Assembly: GCA_900556535.1 (NCBI GenBank) | Contig: USPI01000030.1 | Coordinates: 1 to 11,183 of the forward strand | Direction of reading: 5' to 3' | Source of the DNA: an uncultured Eubacteriales bacterium | GTDB lineage: Bacteria > Bacillota > Clostridia > Oscillospirales > Oscillospiraceae | DNA length: 11,183 nucleotides | Part shown: positions 1 to 6,643 of the stretch, piece after piece | How the letters are laid out: each line of letters starts with the position of its first letter | Position numbering within the stretch: the stretch's first letter is position 1 | Position numbers and translations under genes: made by a program | The notes under the pieces: generated by a model | Databases searched by the model: none | Told to the model about the DNA's origin: nothing | Seen by the model: the letters and a program-made list of their open reading frames with translations, nothing else

Positions 1-40
1 TGATTATGGTATGAAAAATGTTAATATCAGCACAAAAGCA

Positions 41-68
41 TTGATAAATCAGGGTCTCGCGCTATAAT
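41..68 (+). promoter_or_regulatory. Sigma-A type promoter for the ogt-hydrolase operon
   Basis: A TTGATA -35 box (41-46) and a perfect TATAAT -10 box (63-68) are separated by 16 bp. Transcription should begin near 75, leaving a leader of about 27 nt before the ATG at 102. The leader carries a G-rich stretch (GGGCGAGG, about 84-91) that can act as a weak ribosome binding site. No operator-like palindrome is visible. Bases 1-40 are AT-rich and show nothing else recognisable. Confidence 0.8.
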
Positions 69-101
69 ATTATCGCAAACCAAGGGCGAGGCGGCGAGGC
101 T

Positions 102-599
102 ATGAACGAAAAAACTGCGTATACGCACAGATATGCGTCCCCGCTCGGCGATATGCTCATTGCCGCACGGGGCGAGAGCGTCACGGGGCTGTGGTTTTAC
201 GGCGCGAGGCATTTTGCCGCGGGGCTTGAGGAAAATGCGCGCGAGGGCTGCCCGCAGGTCATAAGGGACACGGTGCGCTGGCTGGATATTTATTTTTCCG
301 GAGCTCAGCCCGATTTTATGCCGCCCGTCGAGCTGCACGGCACGGAATTCTGCCGAGCGGTGTGGGCGGAGCTTATGAAAATACCGCGCGGTGAAACGCG
401 AAGCTACGGCGATGTTGCCAAGCGGCTCGGTGTTAACTCCGCGCAGGCAGTCGGCGCCGCGGTCGGGCGCAATCCCGTTTGCATCATCGTGCCCTGCCAT
501 CGGGTCGTCGGAGCAAACGGCAGCCTTGTCGGATACGCCGCGGGGCTTTACAAAAAAGAGCGTCTGTTGGCGCTTGAGGGAGGAATAAAAAATGTTTGA
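102..599 (+). CDS. ogt: Methylated-DNA--protein-cysteine methyltransferase (O6-alkylguanine-DNA alkyltransferase)
   Basis: This is a suicidal DNA-repair protein that moves the alkyl group from O6-alkylguanine (and O4-alkylthymine) to its own cysteine. At 165 aa it has the usual Ogt length, with an N-terminal domain (about 1-80) and a DNA-binding/active-site domain. The active site is PCHRV at 131-135, with acceptor Cys132 and His133. Other family signatures are AVW near 86, IPRGETRSYG (94-103), NPVCIIV (124-130) and GYAAG (144-148). In the recognition helix, where human AGT has the Arg128 finger (AARAVG), this protein has AQAVG (114-118), so Arg is replaced by Gln; I recall this also in clostridial relatives. 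The ATG at 102 follows a strong promoter. The stop overlaps the next gene by 8 bp, implying co-transcription and translational coupling. Confidence 0.95.
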   Translation: MNEKTAYTHRYASPLGDMLIAARGESVTGLWFYGARHFAAGLEENAREGCPQVIRDTVRWLDIYFSGAQPDFMPPVELHGTEFCRAVWAELMKIPRGETRSYGDVAKRLGVNSAQAVGAAVGRNPVCIIVPCHRVVGANGSLVGYAAGLYKKERLLALEGGIKNV

Positions 600-1488
600 A
601 AAGATGATACGCGAAAAGACGGCGCAGCAGTCGCAGCAGCTTGAGCAGTGGTTTTCAAAGCACAGCGCCGAGCACCCTCTGCCCGATGATGTTGAGGTCG
701 TGAGGGACATCGACTACATGGGCGACGGCGCAAAATGCCACATGATGGACGTTTACCGTCCCAAGGGCGCAGGCGGCGTGCTGCCGGTGCTGTTTAATAT
801 CCACGGCGGCGGATTCCTCCTCGGCAGGAAGGAGGTCAACTCCCTTTTCTGCGCGGATATGGCGCAGCGCGGCTTTGTCGTCATCTGCCCCGAGTATCCG
901 CTCGTGCCGGATGAGAACGTGTTTGAAATACTGCGCAGCCTGACTGCGGCGGTCAACTTTGCCGCGGCGCACTTTGCCGAGTACGGCGCTGACGCGGGCA
1001 GGGTGTATCTGAGCGGCGACAGCGCCGGTGCGTGGCTGTGCACGTATCTTGCGGCGATCAAAAACTGCGCCGAAATAGCCGAGGCTGCGGGCGCGGAGCC
1101 GGTGAGCGTCGGGATAGAGGCGCTCGGGCTCATAAGCGGAATGTTTTACACCCGCAAGTTCGACGAAGTCGGCATATTCCTGCCCAAGCTCATCTACGGC
1201 GCGGATTGGAGAAAAAGCGCATTCAGACCGTTCATGGACCCCGAAAACGAAAAGCTGCTGCGAAGCCTCCCGCGGGCGATGCTCATCACCGCCGACGGCG
1301 ACTTTTTGCGGCACTACAGCCGCAGCTTTGCCGCGGCGCTGACCCGCGCGGGCGCGAAATGCGAGCTGTATGACGTGACGGCGGACAGGAAGCTGCCGCA
1401 TGCGTTCTCTGCGCTGCTGCCCGAATATCCCGAGTCGAAGGAGGCAAACGCGCTCCTTGCAGACTTCCTGCTCGGCACGGAGAAGTGA
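592..1488 (+). CDS. Alpha/beta hydrolase, HSL (hormone-sensitive lipase) family esterase
   Basis: This is a probable cytoplasmic carboxylesterase of 298 aa, the normal length for the alpha/beta-hydrolase fold-3 (HSL) family. It has the HGGG oxyanion-hole motif (71-74) and the nucleophile elbow GDSAG (142-146) with Ser144. The likely acid is Asp237 in ITADGDFLR, and the catalytic His270 lies in LPHAF, so the triad looks complete. No signal peptide is visible. The ATG at 592 has a strong SD (GAGGGAGGA, 576-584) at 7-nt spacing and overlaps the end of ogt by 8 bp. Substrate is unknown; the family usually hydrolyses short acyl esters. The link to ogt is positional only. A role in clearing ester or alkyl adducts would be speculation. 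Confidence 0.88.
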   Translation: MFEKMIREKTAQQSQQLEQWFSKHSAEHPLPDDVEVVRDIDYMGDGAKCHMMDVYRPKGAGGVLPVLFNIHGGGFLLGRKEVNSLFCADMAQRGFVVICPEYPLVPDENVFEILRSLTAAVNFAAAHFAEYGADAGRVYLSGDSAGAWLCTYLAAIKNCAEIAEAAGAEPVSVGIEALGLISGMFYTRKFDEVGIFLPKLIYGADWRKSAFRPFMDPENEKLLRSLPRAMLITADGDFLRHYSRSFAAALTRAGAKCELYDVTADRKLPHAFSALLPEYPESKEANALLADFLLGTEK

Positions 1489-1501
1489 TAATTAAATTTA
1501 T

Positions 1502-1542
1502 ATAGCAAAAAACCGTCTGTTTAACAGACGGTTTTTTGCTAT
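1502..1542. terminator. Bidirectional intrinsic terminator between convergent operons
   Basis: The sequence is a near-perfect palindrome: 1502-1521 pairs with 1523-1542. The GC core CCGTCTG/CAGACGG (1513-1519 with 1525-1531) is flanked by A6 and T6 tracts, so it gives a stem plus U-run on both strands. It ends the plus-strand ogt-hydrolase operon and the minus-strand transporter operon. The TAG stop of the minus-strand methyltransferase (1541-1539) lies inside the stem. Confidence 0.92.
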
Positions 1543-2267
1543 TTTTTCGCGTGGATGAGAAACAGCGGGGCGTCCTTCAGATCGCGCTCGCCGAGTATGC
1601 GCGTGCCGACGCTCTTGTCAAAGCCGCAGTCGGTGCAGCCGAGAGCCTTTAAAAGCCTCGCGTCCCATTCCGGGCGCTGCTTTTCGCTCATGGGCATTGC
1701 CAGCGTGATCTGCGCGTTTTCGCTTTCAAGCTCGGGCGTCATGCCGCAGTGACCGTACACGCTGCCCTGCGGGAGCCGCGAGGCGTTTTTCTCGTTGCCG
1801 CGCACGTTGTCGCCGTAGCTTGCGTCAAAATTGAGCAGCACCCCGCCGCGCCGCAGCACGCGCAGCCACTCGGAATAGGCACGCTCCGGCTCGGGGAGCG
1901 TCCACGTTAAATTGCGCGTCACGACGGCGTCAAAGCTCTCGTCGGGATATCGCAAGGCCTGCGCGTCCATGACCTCAAAATGCGCGCTCACGCCGAGGTC
2001 TCGCGCAAAGCTCTTTGCCTCGTCTATCATGGCGGGCGTGAGGTCGATGCCGGTCACCTCGTGACCCATGGCAGCCAAAAGCGCGGCAAAATAGCCCGTG
2101 CCTGTGCCCACGTCCAAAATGCGCAGCCCGCCCTCGGGCAGATGCTTTAAAAGCTCCGAGCGCCAGCGTGTGCTTATTTCATCGTGTATTTCGTTTCGGC
2201 GCACGACCGAAAAATCGTGTGCGCGCACCGTCCAGTAGTTAAGTACCTTTTTTTCAAGCTCCTCCAT
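1539..2267 (-). CDS. Class I SAM-dependent methyltransferase (distal paralogue of the transporter operon)
   Basis: This is a 242-aa Rossmann-fold methyltransferase (Methyltransf_11/25 type). SAM-binding motif I is LDVGTGTG (51-58), the acidic ribose-binding residue after strand 2 is Asp75 (VTGID), and motif III contains MDAQ with Asp101. The segment VVTRNLTWTLPEP (about 115-127) is almost identical to the same segment of the methyltransferase at 8197-8955, so the two are paralogues. The C-terminal half (from about 150) diverges most, which suggests a different acceptor. No membrane segment or signal is seen. A full SD (AAGGAGGT, 2283-2276) sits 8 nt before the ATG at 2267 and overlaps the end of the upstream gene. 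It is the last gene of the operon; its stop is inside the terminator. Acceptor substrate unknown. Confidence 0.9.
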   Translation of the reverse strand: MEELEKKVLNYWTVRAHDFSVVRRNEIHDEISTRWRSELLKHLPEGGLRILDVGTGTGYFAALLAAMGHEVTGIDLTPAMIDEAKSFARDLGVSAHFEVMDAQALRYPDESFDAVVTRNLTWTLPEPERAYSEWLRVLRRGGVLLNFDASYGDNVRGNEKNASRLPQGSVYGHCGMTPELESENAQITLAMPMSEKQRPEWDARLLKALGCTDCGFDKSVGTRILGERDLKDAPLFLIHAKK

Positions 2268-2273
2268 AGGGCA

Positions 2274-3197
2274 TTACCTCCTTGCCGCGTAAGCTATCAT
2301 CGGGTTATCCTTTTCAATGCCGAGCGAGGCGGTCTGGTACAGCACGACGCCGTCGCAGCGGGCAAGCTCCTCGTGCAGGGGCGTGCCGAATATGTCGCAT
2401 ATCCTGCCGAGGCTCTCGCCCTTTTTGATGCTCTGCCCGATCATTTTCGCCGGATACCAGCAGCCGCTCACGGGCGCGTCGATGTATTCCCCGCCGTCAA
2501 AGACCTCGGGGCTTTTGCGCACGGGGGCTATGCCGTCGCACAGCACGCCGACATGGCGCAGAAGATTTTTAACGTCGGCAATATCCGCCGCGACCTCCTG
2601 CTCCGACCACAGTCCGCAGCAGCCGCGCTCGATCAGTACCGCCGGCACTCCGCAGGTGCCCGCGTGACTGTAAAAGCCGTTTTTCGCGCGCGAGCGCACC
2701 GCGTAGTCAACGCCGACGTGCATCGCCATCTCCTGCGAGCGCACGCAGACCTCCGCAGCCGCGCCGCCGTGAAAATAAACGTGCGGGGTGAGGTATTCGT
2801 AGCCTCCGCCGGAGTGGAGGTCGATGATGTAGTCGCAGCGGCGGATGACGCGCTCCTCAAGAAACGCCGCGAGCTTTTCCGCGTCCGTGCCGCAGGCGCT
2901 GCCGGGAAAAACGCGGTTGAGGTTTTTGCCGTCGGAGGGAAAAACGTCCGAGCAGCGGCATATGAGCCCGTCGTAATTGAAGGCGTGGACAAGGTGCAGC
3001 TCACCTCGGATACTCTGCGGCTCAAGCTCGCGTGCAAGCTCTATGACAGCCTGAATACCGACGTATTCGCGGCAGTGAACTCCCGCCGAGACCGTCACGC
3101 ACGCACCCTCGTGCGCCCCGTAAATGACGGTTTCGGGGTATTGCAGCCTCGTTCCGGGCACGGAAACGAAGCGGCGGATCTTTTCACATTTTCCCAT
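2274..3197 (-). CDS. Zinc-dependent amidohydrolase/carboxypeptidase of the M14 AstE/AspA family
   Basis: This 307-aa protein matches the succinylglutamate desuccinylase/aspartoacylase branch of peptidase family M14, which cleaves amide bonds of N-acyl amino acids or small peptides using one zinc. Zinc ligands are visible as HCRE (His41, Glu44) and His128 in IDLHSGGG. DGKNLNRVFPG (89-99) supplies the substrate-binding Asn-Arg pair, and Glu190 in LIERG is the likely catalytic base. A C-terminal beta-rich domain (about 225-300, SGCWYP to KKGESLGRI) is typical of AstE-like members. No signal peptide is seen, so it should act in the cytoplasm. The ATG at 3197 overlaps the upstream ATPase gene by 14 nt, with GGAG 10 nt ahead; the next gene starts 6 nt downstream. 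Following an importer, it probably processes the imported ligand. The exact substrate cannot be told. Confidence 0.85.
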   Translation of the reverse strand: MGKCEKIRRFVSVPGTRLQYPETVIYGAHEGACVTVSAGVHCREYVGIQAVIELARELEPQSIRGELHLVHAFNYDGLICRCSDVFPSDGKNLNRVFPGSACGTDAEKLAAFLEERVIRRCDYIIDLHSGGGYEYLTPHVYFHGGAAAEVCVRSQEMAMHVGVDYAVRSRAKNGFYSHAGTCGVPAVLIERGCCGLWSEQEVAADIADVKNLLRHVGVLCDGIAPVRKSPEVFDGGEYIDAPVSGCWYPAKMIGQSIKKGESLGRICDIFGTPLHEELARCDGVVLYQTASLGIEKDNPMIAYAARR

Positions 3198-3945
3198 GCT
3201 GTTTTATCTCCATGACTGATGAAATGAGTGCCTTGGTGTATTCGTTTTGCGGCGACGAGATAATATCCCGCGTGCTGCCGCGCTCTATCGCTCTGCCGCC
3301 CTGCATGACGATGACCGAGTCGCAAAGGCTGCCGACGACCGCAAGATCGTGCGAAACGAAGATCATCGACATACCCGTTTCGCGGCGCAGCTCGGATAAA
3401 AGCGAGAGTATCTGCGCCTGCGAGGACACGTCGAGCGCGCTCGTTATTTCGTCGCACAGCAGCACACGCGGCGAGGAGGCAACGGCTCGCGCTATCGCAA
3501 AGCGCTGGCACTGACCTCCGCTGAGGGCGCCGGGGTATCGGCGGGAAAGCTCGGCGCTGAGCCCCACCTCGCGGCACAGTGCGTCGAGATCAAGCTCCGC
3601 GCCCTTGCCCATGAGACTGCAAAATGCGTCCCGAACGGAGCGCTCAATCGTCCTGCGCGGGTGAAACGACGCCGTTGCGTCCTGAAATATCATTTGCATA
3701 TCCCTCTTGTCGGCAATGCTCCGCTTCGCGCCGAGCCTGCGTCCGTCAAGGAAAATTTCGCCCGAGTCGGGCAGCTCAAGACCGGATATGAGGCGCAGGA
3801 GCGTGCTCTTTCCGCTGCCGGAGGCGCCGACGATGCCGAGTATCTCGCCGTCGTGCACCTCGAGGCTCACGCCGCTCACGGCGCATATGTCGCCCGCGCC
3901 GCCGTAGCTCTTGCATAGGTTTCTGACGCTGAGTATGCTTTCCAT
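3184..3945 (-). CDS. ABC transporter ATP-binding protein, OppF/DppF/NikE type
   Basis: This is the second ATPase of the importer, 253 aa. It carries Walker A GASGSGKST (40-48), a Q-loop Gln88 (MIFQD), signature LSGGQ (141-145), Walker B VLLCDE (161-166), a SALD D-loop and the switch His199 (VSHD). All nucleotide-binding elements are intact. It lacks the long C-terminal extension of OppD and is closest in size and layout to NikE/DppF-like subunits. It should pair with the ATPase encoded just upstream to power the two permeases. The ATG at 3945 has GGAGG (3957-3953) at 7-nt spacing and follows the previous stop after 2 nt. Its TGA lies inside the following hydrolase gene, so the hydrolase is translationally coupled to the transporter. 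Confidence 0.92.
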   Translation of the reverse strand: MESILSVRNLCKSYGGAGDICAVSGVSLEVHDGEILGIVGASGSGKSTLLRLISGLELPDSGEIFLDGRRLGAKRSIADKRDMQMIFQDATASFHPRRTIERSVRDAFCSLMGKGAELDLDALCREVGLSAELSRRYPGALSGGQCQRFAIARAVASSPRVLLCDEITSALDVSSQAQILSLLSELRRETGMSMIFVSHDLAVVGSLCDSVIVMQGGRAIERGSTRDIISSPQNEYTKALISSVMEIKQHGKM

Positions 3946-3947
3946 GC

Positions 3948-4817
3948 TTAAACCTCCGTGAGAACAAAATGCCCCGCGCCGCGCTCCGTAAGGACGCCGT
4001 GAAATTCCCCGAATTCCGCCGGCGCCGTCGGCAGAATTCCGCCGAGCCGCGGCAGGCTTTCAAGAAGCGATATCGTGTACGGGTGCAGGGGAGCGGTGAC
4101 GAGCTCCCGCGCCGGAGCAAGCTCCACGAGCCTTCCCGCGTGCATGACGGCGATGCGGTCGGAAACGTATGCCGCGAGTGCAAGGTCGTGAGTGACTATT
4201 ATCTGCGAGATGCCGAGCTGCGTGCGCAGTGCCGTCAGCTCATCGGCTACGGTGCGCCGTGTCAGCGCGTCAAGAGCGCTCGTCGGCTCGTCGGCAAGCA
4301 GCAGCCTTTGCCGCATGAGCATAACGAGCGCAAGCGCGATGCGCTGGTTCATGCCGCCGCTCATTTCATACGGACAGGCGGCGAGAATGCGCTGCGCATC
4401 GTTAAGCCCGAGCCGCGCGAAAACATCCTGCACCGAGGGCAAAAACGCCTGCGCATCGTATTTTCCGTGGCTTTTGAGGGTCTCGATAAACTGCTTTTTG
4501 TAGCTGCGGATGGGGTTAAAGGCAGCGCCGGGGGTCTGGAAAATGAGACCCATGCCCTCGGTCGTTATTTTGCTCCGCGCCCTTTGACCGAGCTGCGTGA
4601 GCTCGCTGCCGTCGAAAACTATGCTGCCGGAGGTGACAGTCGGACTGTCGAAAACGCCGATGATGGATTTTAAGAGCGTACTCTTTCCGCAGCCGGACTG
4701 CCCGACCACGCACAGCGCCTCGCCTTTTCTAAGCTCAAACGAGATGCCCGATATGGCGTCGCGCTCACCGTAGGCGGCGCACAGGTCTTTAACGCCGAGA
4801 ATGATGTTATCGTTCAT
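3948..4817 (-). CDS. ABC transporter ATP-binding protein, OppD/DppD/NikD type
   Basis: This is the first ATPase of the importer, 289 aa. Motifs are Walker A GQSGCGKST (39-47), Q-loop Gln94 (IFQ), signature MSGGM (152-156), Walker B LLLADE (172-177), SALD, and switch His210 (VTHD). The signature is MSGGM rather than LSGGQ; the MSGGM/MSGGQ form is usual in OppD/NikD subunits. The C-terminal HPYT..LLES segment (about 245-254) is the oligopeptide/nickel-type extension, but the cysteine cluster seen in some OppD/DppD proteins is absent. The ATG at 4817 overlaps the permease stop in an ATGA junction, with GGAGG (4829-4825) at 7-nt spacing. With the neighbouring ATPase it forms the usual heterodimer of this family. 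Confidence 0.92.
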   Translation of the reverse strand: MNDNIILGVKDLCAAYGERDAISGISFELRKGEALCVVGQSGCGKSTLLKSIIGVFDSPTVTSGSIVFDGSELTQLGQRARSKITTEGMGLIFQTPGAAFNPIRSYKKQFIETLKSHGKYDAQAFLPSVQDVFARLGLNDAQRILAACPYEMSGGMNQRIALALVMLMRQRLLLADEPTSALDALTRRTVADELTALRTQLGISQIIVTHDLALAAYVSDRIAVMHAGRLVELAPARELVTAPLHPYTISLLESLPRLGGILPTAPAEFGEFHGVLTERGAGHFVLTEV

Positions 4818-5641
4818 TTTGCCGCCTCCACATCGAGATGATCGCGCAGGCAGTCTCCGAGGCAGTTAAAGACCATGACCGTCACGACTGTAGCGCCCGC
4901 GGGAGCGAGAGTCGCCCACGGCGCAAGCTGCATATAAGCGCGCGACTGGTTTATCATGCTGCCCCACTCCGCATGCGGCTCGGTCACGCCGATGCCGAGG
5001 AAGGATAGCCCCGCCACGCCGATCATCATGACGCCGAGCTGAGTTGCGGCGTTCACTGTAAGCGTTCCGAGCATACACGGCAGAAGATAGCGCAGCATTA
5101 TCGTCAGGTCGGAGCAGCCGGACAGCCGGGCCGCGCTGATAAACGGTTCCTTTTTCATGGCGATGACCTGCGAGCGCGCAAGCCTCGCGTAAAGCGTCCA
5201 GCCGGAAAGCCCCATGGCGAGCATGGCGTTAATCATGCCGCCGCCGAGTATGCCCGCAACGGCGATGGCCAGCACCATCTGCGGAAAGGCGAGCATTATA
5301 TCGACAAGGCGCATTATTACACTGTCGATCTTCCCGCCGTACCAGCCGGCAATTATTCCGAGCGCCGTGCCGACGGCGAAGGTCGCCGCAACGAGGATGA
5401 CGGCGGAGAAAACGGACGTGCGCGCGCCCATGATGACGCGGGAGAACACGCAGCGGCCGTATCTGTCGGTGCCGAAAATATGCTGCGCGTCGGGAGCGGA
5501 GTTCATGTGGGCGGAGCTTGTCGCGTTGGGATCGTTAGGAACGATGAGGGGAGCGAGAAGCCCGATGAGCATGAGCGCCCCCGCGAGTATCAAAAGCACG
5601 CAAAGCCTGCGCTTTGCCTTTCTTTTTGCCGCACTTACCAT
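4814..5641 (-). CDS. ABC transporter permease, OppC/DppC/NikC type
   Basis: This is an inner-membrane permease with an N-terminal membrane helix (about CVLLILAGALMLIGLLAPLIV) followed by the five-helix BPD_transp_1 domain. The cytoplasmic EAA loop that docks the ATPase is visible as SAARLSGCSD and the residues after it, and GLSFLGIG before the last helices is typical of NikC/DppC. I chose the ATG at 5641 (275 aa) because SD GAGGTG (5656-5651) is 9 nt upstream. In-frame alternatives are ATG 5647 (3-nt spacing) and GTG 5653, which is itself part of the SD, giving 279 aa at most. It overlaps the next gene by 4 nt. Together with the upstream permease it forms the translocation pore; there is no terminator between them. 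Confidence 0.92.
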   Translation of the reverse strand: MVSAAKRKAKRRLCVLLILAGALMLIGLLAPLIVPNDPNATSSAHMNSAPDAQHIFGTDRYGRCVFSRVIMGARTSVFSAVILVAATFAVGTALGIIAGWYGGKIDSVIMRLVDIMLAFPQMVLAIAVAGILGGGMINAMLAMGLSGWTLYARLARSQVIAMKKEPFISAARLSGCSDLTIMLRYLLPCMLGTLTVNAATQLGVMMIGVAGLSFLGIGVTEPHAEWGSMINQSRAYMQLAPWATLAPAGATVVTVMVFNCLGDCLRDHLDVEAAK

Positions 5642-5654
5642 ATCCATGCGCACC

Positions 5655-6593
5655 TCACATTTCCTCGACGCGAGGGTCGAGACGGCGATAGCATATGTCT
5701 GCGGCGAGGTTTATCAAAACGTAAACGCAGCTTGTGAATATAACAAAGCCCTGAATGACGGGGTAGTCGCGCGCGGTTATCGCGTCCATGACGAGCTTGC
5801 CGAGACCGGGCCAGCGGAATATGGTCTCGACAACGACGCTGCCGCCGAGCAGCGTCCCGACGGAGAGGGCTACTATGGTCAGGATCGGTATCATTGCGTT
5901 GTGCAGGACGTTTTTATACAGGATAACGGAGCTCTTGACGCCCCGCGCCCTCGCGCCGAGGACGTAGCTGCGCCCCAATTGCTCCAAGACCTCCGCTCTG
6001 AACTGCCGCACGAAGCGCGAGCACATCGGTATCGACAGCGCAAGGCAGGGCAGGATAAGCCCCTTGACGCTCTCGTCGGCGATGACGGGCAGGAGCTTTG
6101 CTTTGACGCAGAAGAAATACATTAAAAGCACCGAGATAAGAAAATTCGGCAGCGAGTTTCCGATAAAGCTCAAAAGGCGGACTATATTGTCGAGCACGCC
6201 GTCCTTTTTGACCGCCGTTATGACCGACAGCGGCAGGGCTGCGGCAAGCGCGAGGGCGAGGCTCGAAAGGCTCAGGATGAGCGTGTATCTGAGCGCCTGA
6301 ACGAGCTTGTGGGAAACGGAGATGCCGTCCTTATACGAGACCCCGAGGTCGCCCGTCAAGGCGCCGCCGAGCCATTTTGCGTAGCGCAGCAGAAAGGGGT
6401 CATTGAGCCCCAGCTCCTCGCGCGCAGCCTCGAGAGTTTCCTCAGAAACACTTATACCCTGCGCGGTCAGCTTCTTCTGCGCAGGGTCGCCGGGTGATAT
6501 GTACATTAAAAGATAGGTCAGAAAGCTCAGACCTATTATTATCACTGCAAGATGCAGCAGGCGTTTTAAAATCTGCTTTTTTATGGCGTTCAC
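5655..6593 (-). CDS. ABC transporter permease, OppB/DppB/NikB type
   Basis: This is an inner-membrane permease with about six helices. The first helix is followed by the conserved SPGDPA segment of OppB/NikB proteins, and the EAA docking loop is GARARGVKSS with the downstream VLHNAMIP. I take the start as GTG 6593 (312 aa), since it puts the Lys/Arg-rich start directly before helix 1, as in the family. The frame is open to a GTG at 6638 (327 aa), but that codon has no SD, and the extra 15 residues would be encoded by a hairpin. The SD for 6593 is weak (GGCAGA region), and a small stem (CTCTG/CAGAG) covers it. The next permease gene begins 13 nt downstream. Confidence 0.9.
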   Translation of the reverse strand: MNAIKKQILKRLLHLAVIIIGLSFLTYLLMYISPGDPAQKKLTAQGISVSEETLEAAREELGLNDPFLLRYAKWLGGALTGDLGVSYKDGISVSHKLVQALRYTLILSLSSLALALAAALPLSVITAVKKDGVLDNIVRLLSFIGNSLPNFLISVLLMYFFCVKAKLLPVIADESVKGLILPCLALSIPMCSRFVRQFRAEVLEQLGRSYVLGARARGVKSSVILYKNVLHNAMIPILTIVALSVGTLLGGSVVVETIFRWPGLGKLVMDAITARDYPVIQGFVIFTSCVYVLINLAADICYRRLDPRVEEM

Positions 6594-6606
6594 CTCTGCC
6601 CGCAGA

Positions 6607-6634
6607 GTCGGGAGCCTCCGTGGAGACTCCCGAC
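6607..6634 (-). promoter_or_regulatory. Intercistronic hairpin between binding-protein and permease genes
   Basis: Just after the binding-protein stop, GTCGGGAGTCTC (6634-6623) pairs with GAGGCTCCCGAC (6618-6607), leaving a 4-nt loop. This is 12 bp with one G-U pair. No U-run follows, so it is not a standard terminator. A second small stem, CTCTG/CAGAG, follows at 6607-6594, just before the permease start. Hairpins here commonly protect the upstream message and raise binding-protein output over permease. That role is inferred from similar importer operons. Confidence 0.7.
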
Positions 6635-6643
6635 GCACGGGGG

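Noticed and set aside
1..40. Possible end of an upstream gene (TGA at 1-3)
   Set aside because: Only one stop triplet is visible, with no coding sequence to support it.
27..710. Minus-strand open frame of 227 codons
   Set aside because: It is antisense to ogt and the start of the hydrolase gene; its Cys/Ser-rich and Arg-rich translation is not protein-like.
2184..3215. Long plus-strand open frame (343 codons)
   Set aside because: It lies antisense to the M14 hydrolase and methyltransferase, whose active-site motifs are intact; the translation is Ala/Arg/Val-rich with no recognisable motif, as expected of a high-GC shadow.
5214..6125. Plus-strand open frame of 303 codons
   Set aside because: It is antisense to the two permease genes, low-complexity in its first part, and has no SD or known motif.
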